A DNA stretch of 64,000 nucleotides from NCBI GenBank assembly GCA_023525715.1, contig CM042009.1, positions 126,606,819-126,670,818 of the forward strand, in the 5' to 3' direction. Made by a program: the position numbers and the translations under genes. The notes beneath the pieces are model-generated. The model saw only the letters and a list, made by a program, of their open reading frames with translations, made no database searches and was not told the origin of the DNA. Shown here in pieces: positions 15,680 through 26,958 of this stretch. This DNA comes from Cichorium intybus (Eukaryota; Streptophyta; Magnoliopsida; Asterales; Asteraceae). Numbering within the stretch: position 1 is the stretch's first letter; each line of letters begins with the position of its first letter.

Positions 15680-17480
15680 AGAAAAAATTGGATGAGAAAT
15701 GTATAGATTGTATCTTCATTGGATATGCTGAACATTCCAAAATATATAGATTCTATGTGTTTGTGAACACTGTTATAGAGTCAAGAGATACTGTATTTGA
15801 TGAAGAGAGATATACATTTATACCTAGACCAAGGGACATGATTCAAAAATCTTCCAAGAAGAACTCAAGTCAAGCTGAAGATGTAATTGGTGGTACAGAT
15901 TCTGTACCTGGATCGTCTAAACCTAAGAGAAGCACTAGAGCTAGAAAAGCTAAGTATTTTGGATCTGATTTTCAACTTTATTTAGTTGAAGGAACAAGGG
16001 ATGAGACTATCTCTGAACATCAATATTTTTTTATAATTGAGGAGGATCCAAAGACTTTTAGTGAAGCCATGGCATCTATGGATGTTGCTTTCTGGAAAGA
16101 AACAATCCAATATGAGATTGATTCTATCATGCATAATAATATATGGGTATTGATTGATTTACCTCCTGGATGTAAAGCATTAGGATATAAATTGATCCCC
16201 AAAAGAAATATGAAAGTGGATGGCACCATATATAAGTACAAAGACAAATTGGTTATCCAAGGTTTTCGGCAAAAAAATTGACTTCTTTGATACTTATGCT
16301 CCTGTTGCTAGGATTTCCACTATTAGATTGTTGTTAGCTCTTGTAGCTATACATAATCTTGTAATTCATCAAATGGATGTGAAAACTTCATTCTTGAATG
16401 GTGAATTGGATGAGGAGATTTACATGAAACAACCTGAAGGGTTTGTGATGCCAGGGATTGAAAAAAAGGTTTACAAGTTAAAGAAATCATTGTGTAGCCT
16501 GAAACAAGCACGAAAACAATGGCATAAAAAGTTTGATGATGTGGTCTGTCAAATGGTTTTGAATTAAACAAAACTGAAAAGTGTGTATATAGCAATGATA
16601 CTTATGGTAAAGGAGTTATAATTTGTCTATATGTAGATGATATGTTGATTTTTGGTACTAACCAAGATCAGTTAATAAAACCAAGAAATTATTGTCATCT
16701 AGCTTTGATATGAAGGATTTAGGGGAAACGATGGAATCTTGGTGTAAGAATTATTGTCATCAAGCTGGGGTTACTCTTGGTATAAGAATCAAATAAGGAA
16801 ACAATGGAATTTCAATTTCTCAGTCTCATTATATTGATAAAATATTGAAAAGGTTTGACTTTGAATGTTGTTATCCTGTTAACACTCCTATAGATCCTAA
16901 TCTTAAGCTTCTACCTAATAAAGGAGATCCAATGTCTTATTGTCATCTAGCTAGGGTTACTCTTGGTATAAGAATCAAATAAGGAAACAATGGAATTTCA
17001 ATTTCTCAGTCTCATTATATTGATAAAATATTGAAAAGGTTTGACTTTGAATGTTGTTATCCTGTTAACACTCCTATAGATCCTAATCTTAAGCTTCTAC
17101 CTAATAAAGGAGATCCAGTGTCTCAGCTTGAATACTTAAGGGCTATTGGATGTCTTATGTATGCCATGACAAGCACTAGGCCGGATATAGCATATGATGT
17201 ATGCAAGATTAGTAGGTATACTAGCAATCCTGGTTCACATCATTGGCAAGTTGTAAATCGAGTATTCAAATATTTGAAAGGAACCATGGATTATGGTTTG
17301 ACATACAGTGGATTCCCTTCGATTATAGAAGGTTATTCAGATGCCAGCTGGATTAACAATTTGAAGGATCACTCCTCAACAAGTGGTTGGGTATTTCTTT
17401 TTAGGGGAGGTGTCGTTTCTTGGGCATCCAAGAAACAGACCTGTATTACAAGCTCAAGATACCCAATTCCTATCTAATGT
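15680..17480 (+). pseudogene. Copia pol: reverse transcriptase and RNase H, with internal duplication
   Basis: Reverse transcriptase blocks are clear: EAMASMDVAFWKETIQYEID near 16060, KRNMKVDGTIYKYK, then after a frameshift FDTYAPVARISTIRLLLA, QMDVKTSFLNGELDEEIYM and the catalytic YVDDM near 16630. RNase H follows from 17031 (RPDIAYDVCKISRYTSNP, SDASWINNLKDHSSTSG, SWASKKQ). A block of about 182 bp is duplicated head-to-tail (approximately 16755-16936 and 16937-17118), which alone destroys the frame. Confidence 0.9.
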
Positions 17481-18610
17481 AGGGATGGGTTTAAAGTCCA
17501 CTTGAAATATTTCATATCAAGATACCCAATTCCCATCTAATGTAGCATTAAATATAGAATTCAATGTGGAAAGCTTGATATCTAAAGATCAGAACACATA
17601 ATTAACATCATCCCAAGGTACGTGTTCATAACTACAACTAAAGGAGGTTGGAATTTTATTTCTTAATAGTTCTTTTGAAAAATTGCATATGCAGGTGCAA
17701 GAGTAAAAGGACTACCTATATAAACATGAAGTTTAGCCGCTTCAAGAAGCTGAGGACTTGGCTCTGATATGCTTATTGAAGGATAGGACACAAGCTAGTA
17801 AAATAAGTGTCAAGTTAGAACATATGAGTATGTAAATTGTTGTGTATATTATCTTCATATATTCGTTGTGAATAGAAAGGGTTCAATCCTTAGCGACACC
17901 CTAATATTCGAATATTTAGAATGTGTAATATACTAATATGAAATTCAATCGTCACGACATTTCATTTATGCATCAGTTTGTTGTTTGTTATGATTTTGCT
18001 TTAAGTTAATCAAGATTACACTTAAATCGGGAAGGATTGTTGGTGATTTGTATCACCAGTATTTTTAAGTGTAATGAGATGAACTCGTTTGACCAATGTA
18101 ATCTTAATAAACATTGAACAAGTAAGGTGGTGAGGGGTGCACACTTGTTTAAGTTTATTTGGATTTAAAATATAGTGTTAATGACTTGAGAGGGTAATTT
18201 ACTTTTCAAAATGTTCACATTAAGGTAACAAATTTTTTTTCACATTTACTCATTTAACTTGTTATACCTGTTCAAAAAATGGTAATATAATCGGCTGGTA
18301 GGGGTTTTCATGACTTGAGAGTGTAACTTACTTTTCAAAATGTTTACATTTAGGTAACAATGTTTTTTTGTTCACATTTACCCATTTAACTTGTTATACC
18401 TGTTCAAAAAATAGTAATATGTCCGGGAAATCCCCCACCAGTCGAATATACAATGTTATACGTAAGTAGATTTTTTAAAGGATTTAAATGATATTCTGTA
18501 CAAATATTTTATGTATTATATGTGAATGATTGAGACGAATGTAACTAACAAACATGTACATGTTATTTTAACTTTGTCTCAAGGTTTTGAATCACAAAGG
18601 ATGTTACTAC

Positions 18611-19656
18611 TAGGGGTGAGCGTTAATCGAATTAAACCATGAAACGCCCGAACCGAACCTTATACGGTTTGCGGGTTCGGGTTAAACGGTTTACGGTTCG
18701 GTTAGCGGGTTAACTGGTCTGGTTAGGCGGTTTGCGGTTCGGTTTACGGTTTGATAAAAATAATACGGTGCCCGCCCGAAAACCGTTTAAATATATTAAT
18801 AATAAATATTTATAAAACATATTAAATATTAAATGGGTAAAGGGAATATGTGGCTGATATGTATGTAATGTTGGATATAGAACCCAACTAAATGACGTCG
18901 TGATTACTATGATGGTTTCAAAGTAAACCGCCCATTTAATGGTAATTGCATTATTTATATTCCAAATGAATAAACTATCCGATGGTTTTCAACCCCATCT
19001 CATGGTTTACCTGTAAGAGATATAAACTATAATAAAGAAACAAAAAATTGAGCAAATTATAATTCCAATTGACAAAGTCTCATTGGCGACACACTTTAGA
19101 CTAAATAAGCAGGAATCTTGACTTCTTGAGTTATTTCTACATGGAGCAGTATAACCTTCACATAAGGAAAGGCCATGTGCTTACACAAAAAAGAATACAG
19201 TGGCTCCACATAATTGTCCATATATGTATCTAGGAGAAAACACAAAATCAAAGAAGCTTTACTTGCAAAAATGCTTCCTAAAATCGTTTCATGTCATTGA
19301 GGTATTTCGTCAAACATCCAACTAAAAGGGCACCGTATTATTTAAAAAAAACTCTAAAGTCTCAAGTTTAATTTTAATAAAATGATGAACATGTAAAACT
19401 AAAAAAAGTCTCTTTTGGCCAAACTGAAATGTGAAAAAAAACTAGGAGGTGGGCCAAAAAAATTGGAGTAGAATCACTATTATTAGATAGGCTTTGCTTA
19501 AATGGGTTAAACCAAACCGAACCGCCTAAACCGAAACCCGCCCAAACCGCAAACCGCCTAAACCGTTTTTAAACGGTCCGGTTTACGGTCGGTTTGGTCC
19601 TCGTCCCCAAACCGCCTAACCCGCAAAACCGCAAAACCGCCCGTTGCTCACCCCTA
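18611..19656. mobile_element. Non-autonomous hAT element (1.05 kb)
   Basis: Starts TAGGGGTGAGC and ends GCTCACCCCTA, with a perfect 8-bp target duplication GTTACTAC (18603-18610 and 19657-19664), the hAT signature. The sub-terminal regions are dense in AACCG, CGGTTT and ACCGCC motifs in both orientations, which probably serve as transposase-binding sites. No transposase is encoded. It is inserted in the 2.1-kb Mutator-like element. Confidence 0.9.
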
Positions 19657-19664
19657 GTTACTAC

Positions 19665-19839
19665 ACACACCATTCTTTGAAGGATCTTCTTTTCTTGTTT
19701 TAGGGTCATAATAGACAGCACCCCTAACATACAAACTAGCTGTCTTTCCATCAAATGAATCAACATATATTATGGATGCAATTAAATAAAGACGTACATT
19801 ATGAGGAGCTCCGAGTTTCTTAGGGTTCTCACCATGTTT
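19665..19839 (-). other. Unidentified coding-like stretch inside the Mutator-like element
   Basis: On the minus strand about 58 codons read openly from 19839 to 19665 (KHGENPKKLGAPHNVRLYL then SFDGKTASLYVRGAVYYD and PKTRKEDPSKNGV). The composition looks like a globular protein, and the frame runs up to the hAT target site; beyond that site the frame stays open for about ten codons to a stop. I do not recognise the protein. An exon-like phrase (QLDREASFLSNR, plus strand near 19980-20015) follows within the same element. Captured host exons are the most likely explanation. Confidence 0.35.
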
Positions 19840-20516
19840 ATAAAATTTTTACTAAAAGTTAACACAAAAATGATTTCCCAAAACCCTCTTAAAAGTCATT
19901 GATAAAGAAAGTAAGGGGTTATTTCTTTGTGACTTGTGTATATATTTAAGTGTTTCTTTTTTACTTAATGCAGAAAGAACAACTTGATAGAGAGGCAAGC
20001 TTTTTATCAAATAGGTTAATGACTTCAGAGGGTAACTTACTTTTCAAAATGTTCACATTTAGGTAACAATGTTTTTTTTGTTCACATTTACCCATTTAAC
20101 TTGTTAAACCTGTTCACAAAAGGGTAATATAACCGGGAAAACCGCCACCAGCCAGTCATGTTACCCTTTTTTGAACATGTATAACAAGTTAAATGGGTAA
20201 ATGTGAACAAAAAAACATTGTTACCTTATTGTGAACATTTTGAAAAGTAAGTTATCCTCTCAAGTCATTAACCCTAAAATATACTGGTTTTTAGAGGCGA
20301 AGCCCTTAAAGAACGGGGGTCTAGGGGTAGCGCCCCTAGCAGCAGGGTCCAAGGGATGGCAACCCTTGGCAGGGTCCAAGGGGCAGAGCCCCTAGCTGGG
20401 GTTGAGCTGCCAGATCAGCCAGAAAAATTTTATTTCAGTATATATTGCTGATGCTTTCTAGCAATACTCGCTACCCGCTAATCGACTAACCTGGCACTGC
20501 CTAACGAATTTTGCAA

Positions 20517-21068
20517 CATTAGTGTGTAGTATTAGGCTAGTGTGTTGCCTAGAGTATGTGAGATGATTGTCTATATAGCAAGATTGCTCGACAAGATGCA
20601 CAGAGCAAGATTGTATGCACGACTGAGAGTGGTGAGCAGTTAGCAAGATTGTATGCATGGCTCGAGGTGCTGAGTAAGATGGCACAATTGATTATATAGT
20701 ATGTAGTGGATAGTTGTTAATGTGTTTTTTGTGGTGTTCTCTTATTTAGGGGTGAATCATGTATGGTTGATATACTTTGTATGTGTTGAAATTACTAAGT
20801 TGTGTGCTTAACCGTTCCCTTTAAAAACCATTGTTTCAGGTACATCAGGTATAAAGGGCGGCAAGGCGTGACGCGTATACACTGTGCTACTTCTTTAGGG
20901 ATTTTTATATTGGACTGATTTGTTTCCGCTGATATTTTTACTTATGATGACTTTGGGGTGATTTGGATTACTGAATTGTCCGATGTTTTATAAATCTGAA
21001 TTAAAGAGATTTTTCTAATGAAAAGTTATTTATTTTTTTTAATTTATCTTAAAAACTGGGATGTTACT
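20517..21068 (+). mobile_element. 3' LTR fragment of the Gypsy element
   Basis: Corresponds to the final ~550 bp of the LTR at 9103-11426, from TGTGTAGTATTAGGCTAGTG to GGGATGTTAC. After the end comes GTGTA, close to the GTGTG before the 5' LTR, which fits a 5-bp target duplication with one change. The upstream ~1.7 kb of this LTR is missing. Confidence 0.8.
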
Positions 21069-21081
21069 GTGTATGATGCAG

Positions 21082-21178
21082 GAAGTGAAAAGTCATTAAC
21101 AGAAGGTCCTACTTTTCAGAAAACTACCATAGTGAAACCGTCGACCGGCCTGCTGGGTGAGTTCAGGGAAACGCAAAG

Positions 21179-21180
<2 letters not shown>
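21082..21180 (+). other. Exon-like open stretch after the Gypsy element
   Basis: After an acceptor-like ATGATGCAG the frame reads EVKSLTEGPTFQKTTIVKPS and then TGLLGEFRETQSK before running into a (GA)n tract. It is protein-like but not recognised. The bases just before it (TGTGTATGATGCAGG) resemble those before the Gypsy 5' LTR (TGTGTGTATGCAGGG), so the retrotransposon may have landed in an intron next to this exon. Confidence 0.3.
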
Positions 21181-21225
<45 letters not shown>

Positions 21226-21246
21226 AAGAGAGTGTGTGTGTGTGTA
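21181..21246. repeat. (GA)n and (GT)n simple repeats
   Basis: About 20 GA units at 21181-21220, a degenerate GA stretch, and then a short GT run. Confidence 0.9.
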
Positions 21247-21298
21247 TTTTGTTTTTTATTATTAATAAAGTAAATAATAAATTCAAAGAAAAATAAAA

Positions 21299-21466
21299 AA
21301 GAAATTAAAAAAGACATTTGAGTCTTTTTACTTGACTAATGGACCACCAGTGTAACTTTATGCAACTTTAAAGACCTAAAAGAAATTAAAAAAAGACATT
21401 TTAGTCTTTTTACTTGACTAATGGACCACTAGTATAAACTTTATGCAACTTTAAAGACCTCCAATA
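21299..21466. repeat. Tandem duplication, two ~80-bp units
   Basis: A unit beginning AAGAAATTAAAAAAGACATT and running through TTTTTACTTGACTAATGGAC to CAACTTTAAAGACCT occurs twice in a row with a few differences. It is directly outside the Pack-MULE. Confidence 0.85.
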
Positions 21467-21489
21467 TGATTTTCCAATAATTAGTCTTA

Positions 21490-22971
21490 GAGTAAATTAC
21501 AGTTTTGGTCCCTGTGGTTTACCAAAACTAACAGAATGGTCCTAACTATTGGAAAATCACGTTGAGAGTCCCTAAGGTTTCCGAAACACTATAAATCTGT
21601 CCTTGGGTCATATAAAAAGATTAAAATGCCCTTTTTATTTCTTTTTCTTTTTTCTTTAAATTACTTAATTATATATTAATAAAAAAACCTCCCACCCCCA
21701 CCCTACCCCCACCCCGTACCCTCTCTCTCTCTCTCTCTTGGAGAACAACCATGGTTTAATTTCGACTTTACACAAACATTGATTGGTGGAATCGTCGATT
21801 TGAACAGAAAGACCTTGACCCATTAAGTTTTTAGCTCATGTAACAGTGATAATGAAGCATGAAAAATTCCGCAGTCTACACTGATAAACACAAGTAACCA
21901 GATTCTGACCAAGTTTACCACTAGCTGTAGTAATCGAAGAACTTGATGAAGACGACGTATCAGCAATTTGAACAAAATTTGGTACTCTTTTTTGTTGTTG
22001 AGGGTGAGATACGAATCGGCTGTCGATATAATAGCCCTAGAATCGAGAAACAACACCAACCCTTAGCTCCAAAGAAGAATTTGTGTGTCGATATAATAGC
22101 CCTAGAATCGCCACTTTGGATAAACCCTCCGAGTAATATGTTATAAGACATGGTGTTTTTCTTGGGCATTACGTCGAACAACGAGTGGGCATCCTGTGAT
22201 TGACCGAACTTCAAGTATGCATTGAGGAGGTGGTTGGTGACAAACCTGGTTGAACCACACCCGGACGTGATTATCAACGAATGGAGCTGTTGAACAAGTG
22301 AGAGTGAGTGGAGTTGTATGCATGACTTGAGGAGGTGAGAGATGAGAGATGTATCTGAATATACGTCGGAACTGAAGGTCTTGAATGCTTTAGTGATGCG
22401 ACCTTTTGAACAAAGATGCAGAAATCTCTCCGGAGGTGGCTTTGATGGCGGATATTCGATGGTCCTCCTGGTGGTAGTAGAATATAGACGATACTTTGAG
22501 CTTAAACCGACACCGGATTCCATGGGTGGAACTCCGGGGTTGTCTGGTATCATGATCGGAGAAGATGAAATCCTCGAAAAAAGTGAAGGGGTTTTAAAAA
22601 GTCACGTTGGAGCTCTCCTACATGTGTTTTATGGTGTGTAAACTCCTTCTCAGGCGAGAGATGTATTTGAAACCAAAATGGTTCACGATAACAACCCACT
22701 TTTTGATGTAAATGTCTGAGACGTGAGGGTGGGGGTGGGGGTGGGGGTGGAGTGGGTGGGGTGATTTTTTATTTTCTATTTTTTTAAAAAAACAAAAGGG
22801 TAAAAAGAAAAAGAAAAAAGAAAATGAAAATGGCAAAAAAGTCTTTTTATATATATCAGGGACCGATTTGTATGATTTTACAAACCTTAGTGACCCATAT
22901 AGTGAAAATCGAATACTTAGGTCCATTCTGTTAGTTTTGGTAAACCACAGGGACCAAACTGTAATTTACTC
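21490..22971. mobile_element. Pack-MULE carrying a PPR gene fragment
   Basis: Terminal inverted repeats of about 55 bp bound the element: GAGTAAATTACAGTTTTGGT at the left and its reverse complement at the right (ending ACTGTAATTTACTC), continuing through the CCCTGTGGTTTACCAAAACT block. A perfect 9-bp target duplication TTAGTCTTA lies at 21481-21489 and 22972-22980. There is no transposase; instead the interior holds a fragment of a pentatricopeptide repeat gene plus a CT-rich (21721-21738) and a GT-rich (22726-22760) flank. Capture of host gene fragments between Mutator-type termini defines Pack-MULEs. The gene piece lies on the minus strand. Confidence 0.88.
21960..22553 (-). pseudogene. Captured PPR protein fragment, N-terminal part
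   Basis: From an ATG at 22553 the minus strand encodes a leader rich in Ser/Thr/Arg that could have been an organelle transit peptide, then pentatricopeptide repeats of the PLS type (SLISHLLKSCIQLHSLSLVQ, then HSLIITSG.., NHLLNAYLKFGQSQDAHSLF, MPKKNTMSYNILLGGFIQSG). The match to PPR proteins stops at about residue 150, after roughly two repeats; the remaining ~45 residues are unrelated. Intact PPR proteins of this class bind organellar RNA and usually carry ten or more repeats, so this is not a functional copy. A 65-bp segment containing TCGATATAATAGCCCTAGAA is duplicated at 22022 and 22087. Confidence 0.85.
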
Positions 22972-25102
22972 TTAGTCTTATAGTACAATATGGGGTAAAC
23001 CACAATGACCAAAAGTGTAATTTACTCTATAATTTATATCTATATTTAAACAGCGTGATTTTGGTCTCCTCATGTAACGTTTTTTTCTTGCCTTTTTAAC
23101 GCGGTGCGGTAATTTAGGATCCGACATTGGATCCGATTCACTTCCTCTTTTTCCCTTCATCCCCACCGCCTCATCTTTATCTTTCGCCTGTTCCAATTTC
23201 TCGTGTTGTTCTGCACTCATCGGAGCCAAGAAATTACGACATTGCATAAACCCACCATCGCTTTCTTCTTGGTCCTCTGTCGACGGCTGCTCTGGCCATC
23301 GCTGGTTGGAGCTTTTGACCGCCTGATTCCAGCCAGCGGACTCAAAATTCTTCCTTTCTCCCTCACTTTGTTGCATAGTCGAAAATCGAAGGCAACAACC
23401 GTAAGTCCAGGTACGTGGTTCGAAATCGAATATGATACCTCTGATTTTCAGTACATCTAATTTCAATTCTCCTATACCCTCACTGTTTTCTACTTCATTA
23501 GGGAATTAGGGTTCTAGGTTTTCGTTATTTTGAAAGTTTTCTTCAAGTGACTGTCATTTGGGATTTTCTGAAGCGAGGACGTGCTTTGTGTCACTTGCAT
23601 GCTCAAGGTAAGTCCTACCCTTGAGTTAATTTTGATAACGGCTTTTAATCACTTTTCTAACCCCTCTCCATTTTGGTTTCAAGGAGTTGTCTTCTGGTTT
23701 TATTTTCAATTCTCTATTTCGTATCTATAATACATGCTGTTATGATATGTTGATTTATATTTTACCCAGGATTTTGTTAAACGTTTGTGGCTATTGTATG
23801 TTGATAGGGACACATGGTGGGGGGGGGGGGGGGTGGGTTAGATACAGAGGCGATGTAAACAAGTGGGGAAGGTGGATGGCACAACATGAAAAAGACAGTG
23901 GTGATTGTTATCTAATCTTATTGAGGTACGTTACTTTATCCCTTTTTCTTTTTGTTTTTGATGGAAGGGTTATTGGGTGACTACATTTGTTTTTATTTTT
24001 TTACAAAGGCATCATTATTTGGGAATATGTTTCGACTGTAATTGTTTGGGTAATAGATTGGGTAATTTTGTAATTGTTGCTGCATATTAAATGATTTATA
24101 CATTTGCATATTGGATGATTTTCATTGTTGGATTGTTTTTTTGTTTATGTATTTGAGTATTTCTATGTATATATTAGTTAGGTGTGAATGTTTGCTTATT
24201 TTATTGTTTTGATTCATGACAATTAGGTTTTGGAGCAAGGTCACTACCCCATTTTCCCCAAGGGTAAGATACATTATACAATCTAGCATTACTTTATTGG
24301 TGAGTTCCTTCAATCTTTTCCATTTTTTTGTAGTTAGGTATCCAATTTATCAAAAGATCATCTTTCCAGTTTTGATTTGGATTGAGAATCCATTATTGTT
24401 TTTGCTTGATTTTGATTTTAGAGTATGTTAATTTTTTGTATACACAGATCGTACATTCAATGCTGTCTTGCTGAAGCTGATTTGATAAGGATGAGAGGAT
24501 CCACCGGTGCTTCCCTACTGCAGTCTGAAGAAGGCGGTTTATAGAAAATATTAAATGAGGATAGGGGCCATTTAACATGAGCAAGTTTGGTTTAGTAAGT
24601 GTTTCTAAAATCAAATACACAAAGAAAACAACCCTTCCCAATTTGTTGGTAACGCTTTAAATTTTCATTTTAATATTGCTTTTGGTCTATTTTTGCCATT
24701 TTTGTGCCTTTCTAAGATTTTTCTGAATCTGTGAAGATTTTCGGTCATATACAACTATATATTAATGTATTCATTCTTTTCCTTTAGTCTATCAAGATTT
24801 TGGCTATCGATAACAGTTGTAGAGTGGATTATTAGACTTAGAATGCAAATGTGAGCCTATTTCTAATAACATTTTCCATTTATACCTTATAGTTGTCGGC
24901 ATATATAATGTATTACCCTTTGTCATTTCTCTTTAACGTGTCTGGGTGCAGTATTCAATTTGTAGTGATGATGTTGAAAGTAAGTTGCTATTACTTATGT
25001 GTAATTGTGTAAAAACTAAAGTACATTGCCTATATTGCTAATAAGAGTAAAGTACGTTGCTATTTCTTGCGTTTTTTTATTCACATAAGGAAATTTTTGC
25101 AG

Positions 25103-25898
25103 TGATGATGTTGAAAGTTTGAGGAAGCTTTATCTATACAATCCCTATATTCTTACTCTACCAGATGTTGGTGATGGAAATGACAAAATCGTCCCCAAAA
25201 ACGTTCAGCAATTATCGGTAAGAGCTATAATCTTGTATACTTATCTAAATCCGGGTATTTCTTATATTTGTTTTATAGTTTCTTTAATTTAATTTTATTT
25301 TTATTTTATATTTTTACATACAATGCAGCAAACGATATAAGCTTCTTTACATTCTTGAAATTTTAAAGTTGGATATTGTACAAAAGAAAGTATTGATATT
25401 TACAAATACAATTGACACAAGTTTTAGACTCAAAATTGTATCTTGAACAGGTTTTTTTTTCTAACAAATTAATCATTTTTTAACTGTTTTAGATAATGCA
25501 GCGTATAATCTTTATTATTATTTTCTTACTTTTACATTTTTTACAGTTTGGTATAAAACCTGCGGTGTTAAATGCTTAATTGCCTGTAAATTCACGTCTA
25601 CATATCTTCGAGGTATTTTCTTTAATGTGACAAAAACTTTATGGATTTTCTAGGGTTTTGGTTGTTTTAATGCATAAAAAACAAGTTTCATGTGATTTTT
25701 TTACATAAATTTTCAGGGATTCAATACGGGACTCTTTGATTATTTGATTGCAACCGATAATAGCGATTCAAAAGAAAATGAACAAACTGATGAAAATAAG
25801 CAAACCGAAAAGAAAAAATCCAAGAAATTTAAAAAGCGAAAGGCGGACTCGGAATTTGGTGTTGTTAAAGGCATTGAATTCAAAAAGGTTCAAACTAG
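25103..25898 (+). pseudogene. Captured DEAD-box RNA helicase fragment (RH16/DDX56-like)
   Basis: Four exon remnants keep splice borders: 25103-25217 (DDVESLRKLYLYNPYILTLP), 25329-25450 (KLDIVQKKVLIFTNTIDTSF), 25547-25612 (FGIKPAVLNA, then stop, LPVNSRLHIFE) and 25717-25898 (GLFDYLIATDN, a Lys/Glu-rich insert, SEFGVVKGIEFKKVQT). Order and content match the end of the DEAD domain and the start of the helicase C-terminal domain of plant RH16, a nucleolar ribosome-assembly helicase. It is dead: a one-base insertion before the end of the second remnant, TAA at 25577-25579 where the frame needs Glu, and loss of everything before and after. A partial copy of the first exon start also sits at about 24970. 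Confidence 0.85.
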
Positions 25899-26858
25899 GT
25901 ATATTCCTTTTTATAAATTTTTAAAAACAAGTTTTATATTTATTACTTTTTTTTACAAGTTTGACCCCACATTTTTTAGAATAACTTTATAAATTATATT
26001 GTTAGGCGATTGTAACCAAAGATTAATTATTCGTGTATGATTAAATATCGTGGTATTAAAACAACCATCAAAATAAGTTTGAAACATAATAGTTAAAAAA
26101 TAAAACATATCTCTAAATAACTTTGAAACATAAAATTAAATTTAATATATATAATAAATCGATATGAAGTTTAATTTACAGATTTGACTTACATCTTTTT
26201 ATTACAATAACTTTATAAATTATACTGTTAAAGAACTGAAACCAAAACTTTTTGTTACACTCTTTTGGACAAGCTTTCTAGGCTATATTTCGATTACAAA
26301 AAGGGCATTTACGTCTTTTGCGTACTATCCCACCTTTTTTGGTGGGATGACAAAAGATTGCAACTTTTGTTCCATTGACGTTAATACAATGATTTTTGTT
26401 CCTATCTTTTTGTTTTTTATCTTTTATTTTATTTTCTTATTAAGGTATTCTACTTTGAAAAACTACCTAATTATATCATTCTACTTTTTGTTTCTTTTTA
26501 TTAGAACGTTACTTTGAGAAACTACCCAATTATAGCATTGTCCTTTATATCGGTTTATAGGTCTTTCCAAGGTTTCTAAGGTAAGACAGAACACACTTAG
26601 CCCATTCACCGTAAGAATATTACAAAAAACAGCAACCTACTTTCGTTAGTTTGTTTATTATAGCAACGTACAATGTTTTAATAGAAAGTAATGAAAGTAG
26701 GAAACAAATGTATGAAAGTATGTTGTTATTTTTAAAATAAAAATTGGAATGAAAATGTGAGATTGAAAAATTCTGATTCGATGCACGGAGTACAATGCTA
26801 TAATTGAATAAAATTAAAAGTAGGATGCTATAATATAATACATTTTCTTTCCTTGCAG

Positions 26859-26958
26859 TCGAGCATCTGAAGACAGGACCATTCCATTGAGTGTAATTGC
26901 AGAAAGGACAAAACTCACAATTGAAGATGTTGAATACCATCTCATGAAAAGTTTATCT
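26859..26958 (+). pseudogene. Captured RPN9 (26S proteasome subunit) exon
   Basis: A single exon with good borders (TTGCAG|T...TCT|GTAAGT) encodes RASEDRTIPLSVIAERTKLT followed by IEDVEYHLMKSLS. This is the PCI-domain segment of the proteasome lid subunit RPN9/PSMD13. No neighbouring RPN9 exons are present; the preceding captured exons come from an RNA helicase. It is an orphan exon transported by the surrounding element. Confidence 0.85.

Larger units (their letters stand above)
18175..20274. mobile_element. Mutator-like element (2.1 kb) in the Copia right LTR
   Basis: Ends GTGTTAATGACTTGAGAGGG and, inverted, GGGTTAATGACTTGAGAGGA, and is flanked by a perfect 9-bp target duplication, TAAAATATA (18166-18174 and 20275-20283), the size expected for Mutator-like transposons. 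The terminal arm is present twice at the left (18175 and about 18311), and the right 259 bp (20016-20274) is itself a foldback. The same termini bound the 437-bp element at 61372. The interior carries a hAT element and an unassigned coding-like stretch. Confidence 0.85.
12948..20516 (+). mobile_element. Ty1/Copia retrotransposon, non-functional, with nested insertions
   Basis: Matching LTR starts TGTTGGTGATTTGTAT are seen at 12948 and 18038, the second preceded by a purine-rich tract (GGGAAGGAT). Both share the run of sequence through CATTGAACAAGTAAGG and the later GGGTCCAAGGGGCAGAGCCCC phrase. The right LTR is split after 18174 by a 2.1-kb Mutator-like element and resumes at 20284. Domain order gag - protease - integrase - reverse transcriptase - RNase H identifies Copia. 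The outer boundary (about 20516) is approximate, being set by where the surrounding Gypsy LTR resumes; the inner end of the left LTR was not fixed. Confidence 0.85.

Noticed and set aside
22978..23466. 162-codon minus-strand frame with a hydrophilic, Lys/Glu-rich product
   Set aside because: It lies at the start of the probable Helitron, antisense to the captured exons, and crosses what looks like an untranslated leader; no family is recognised, so it was not called as a gene.
25744..25992. A Lys/Glu-rich small protein as an independent gene
   Set aside because: It is a helicase exon running into its intron; the splice borders and neighbouring exon remnants show it is part of the captured RH16-like fragment.
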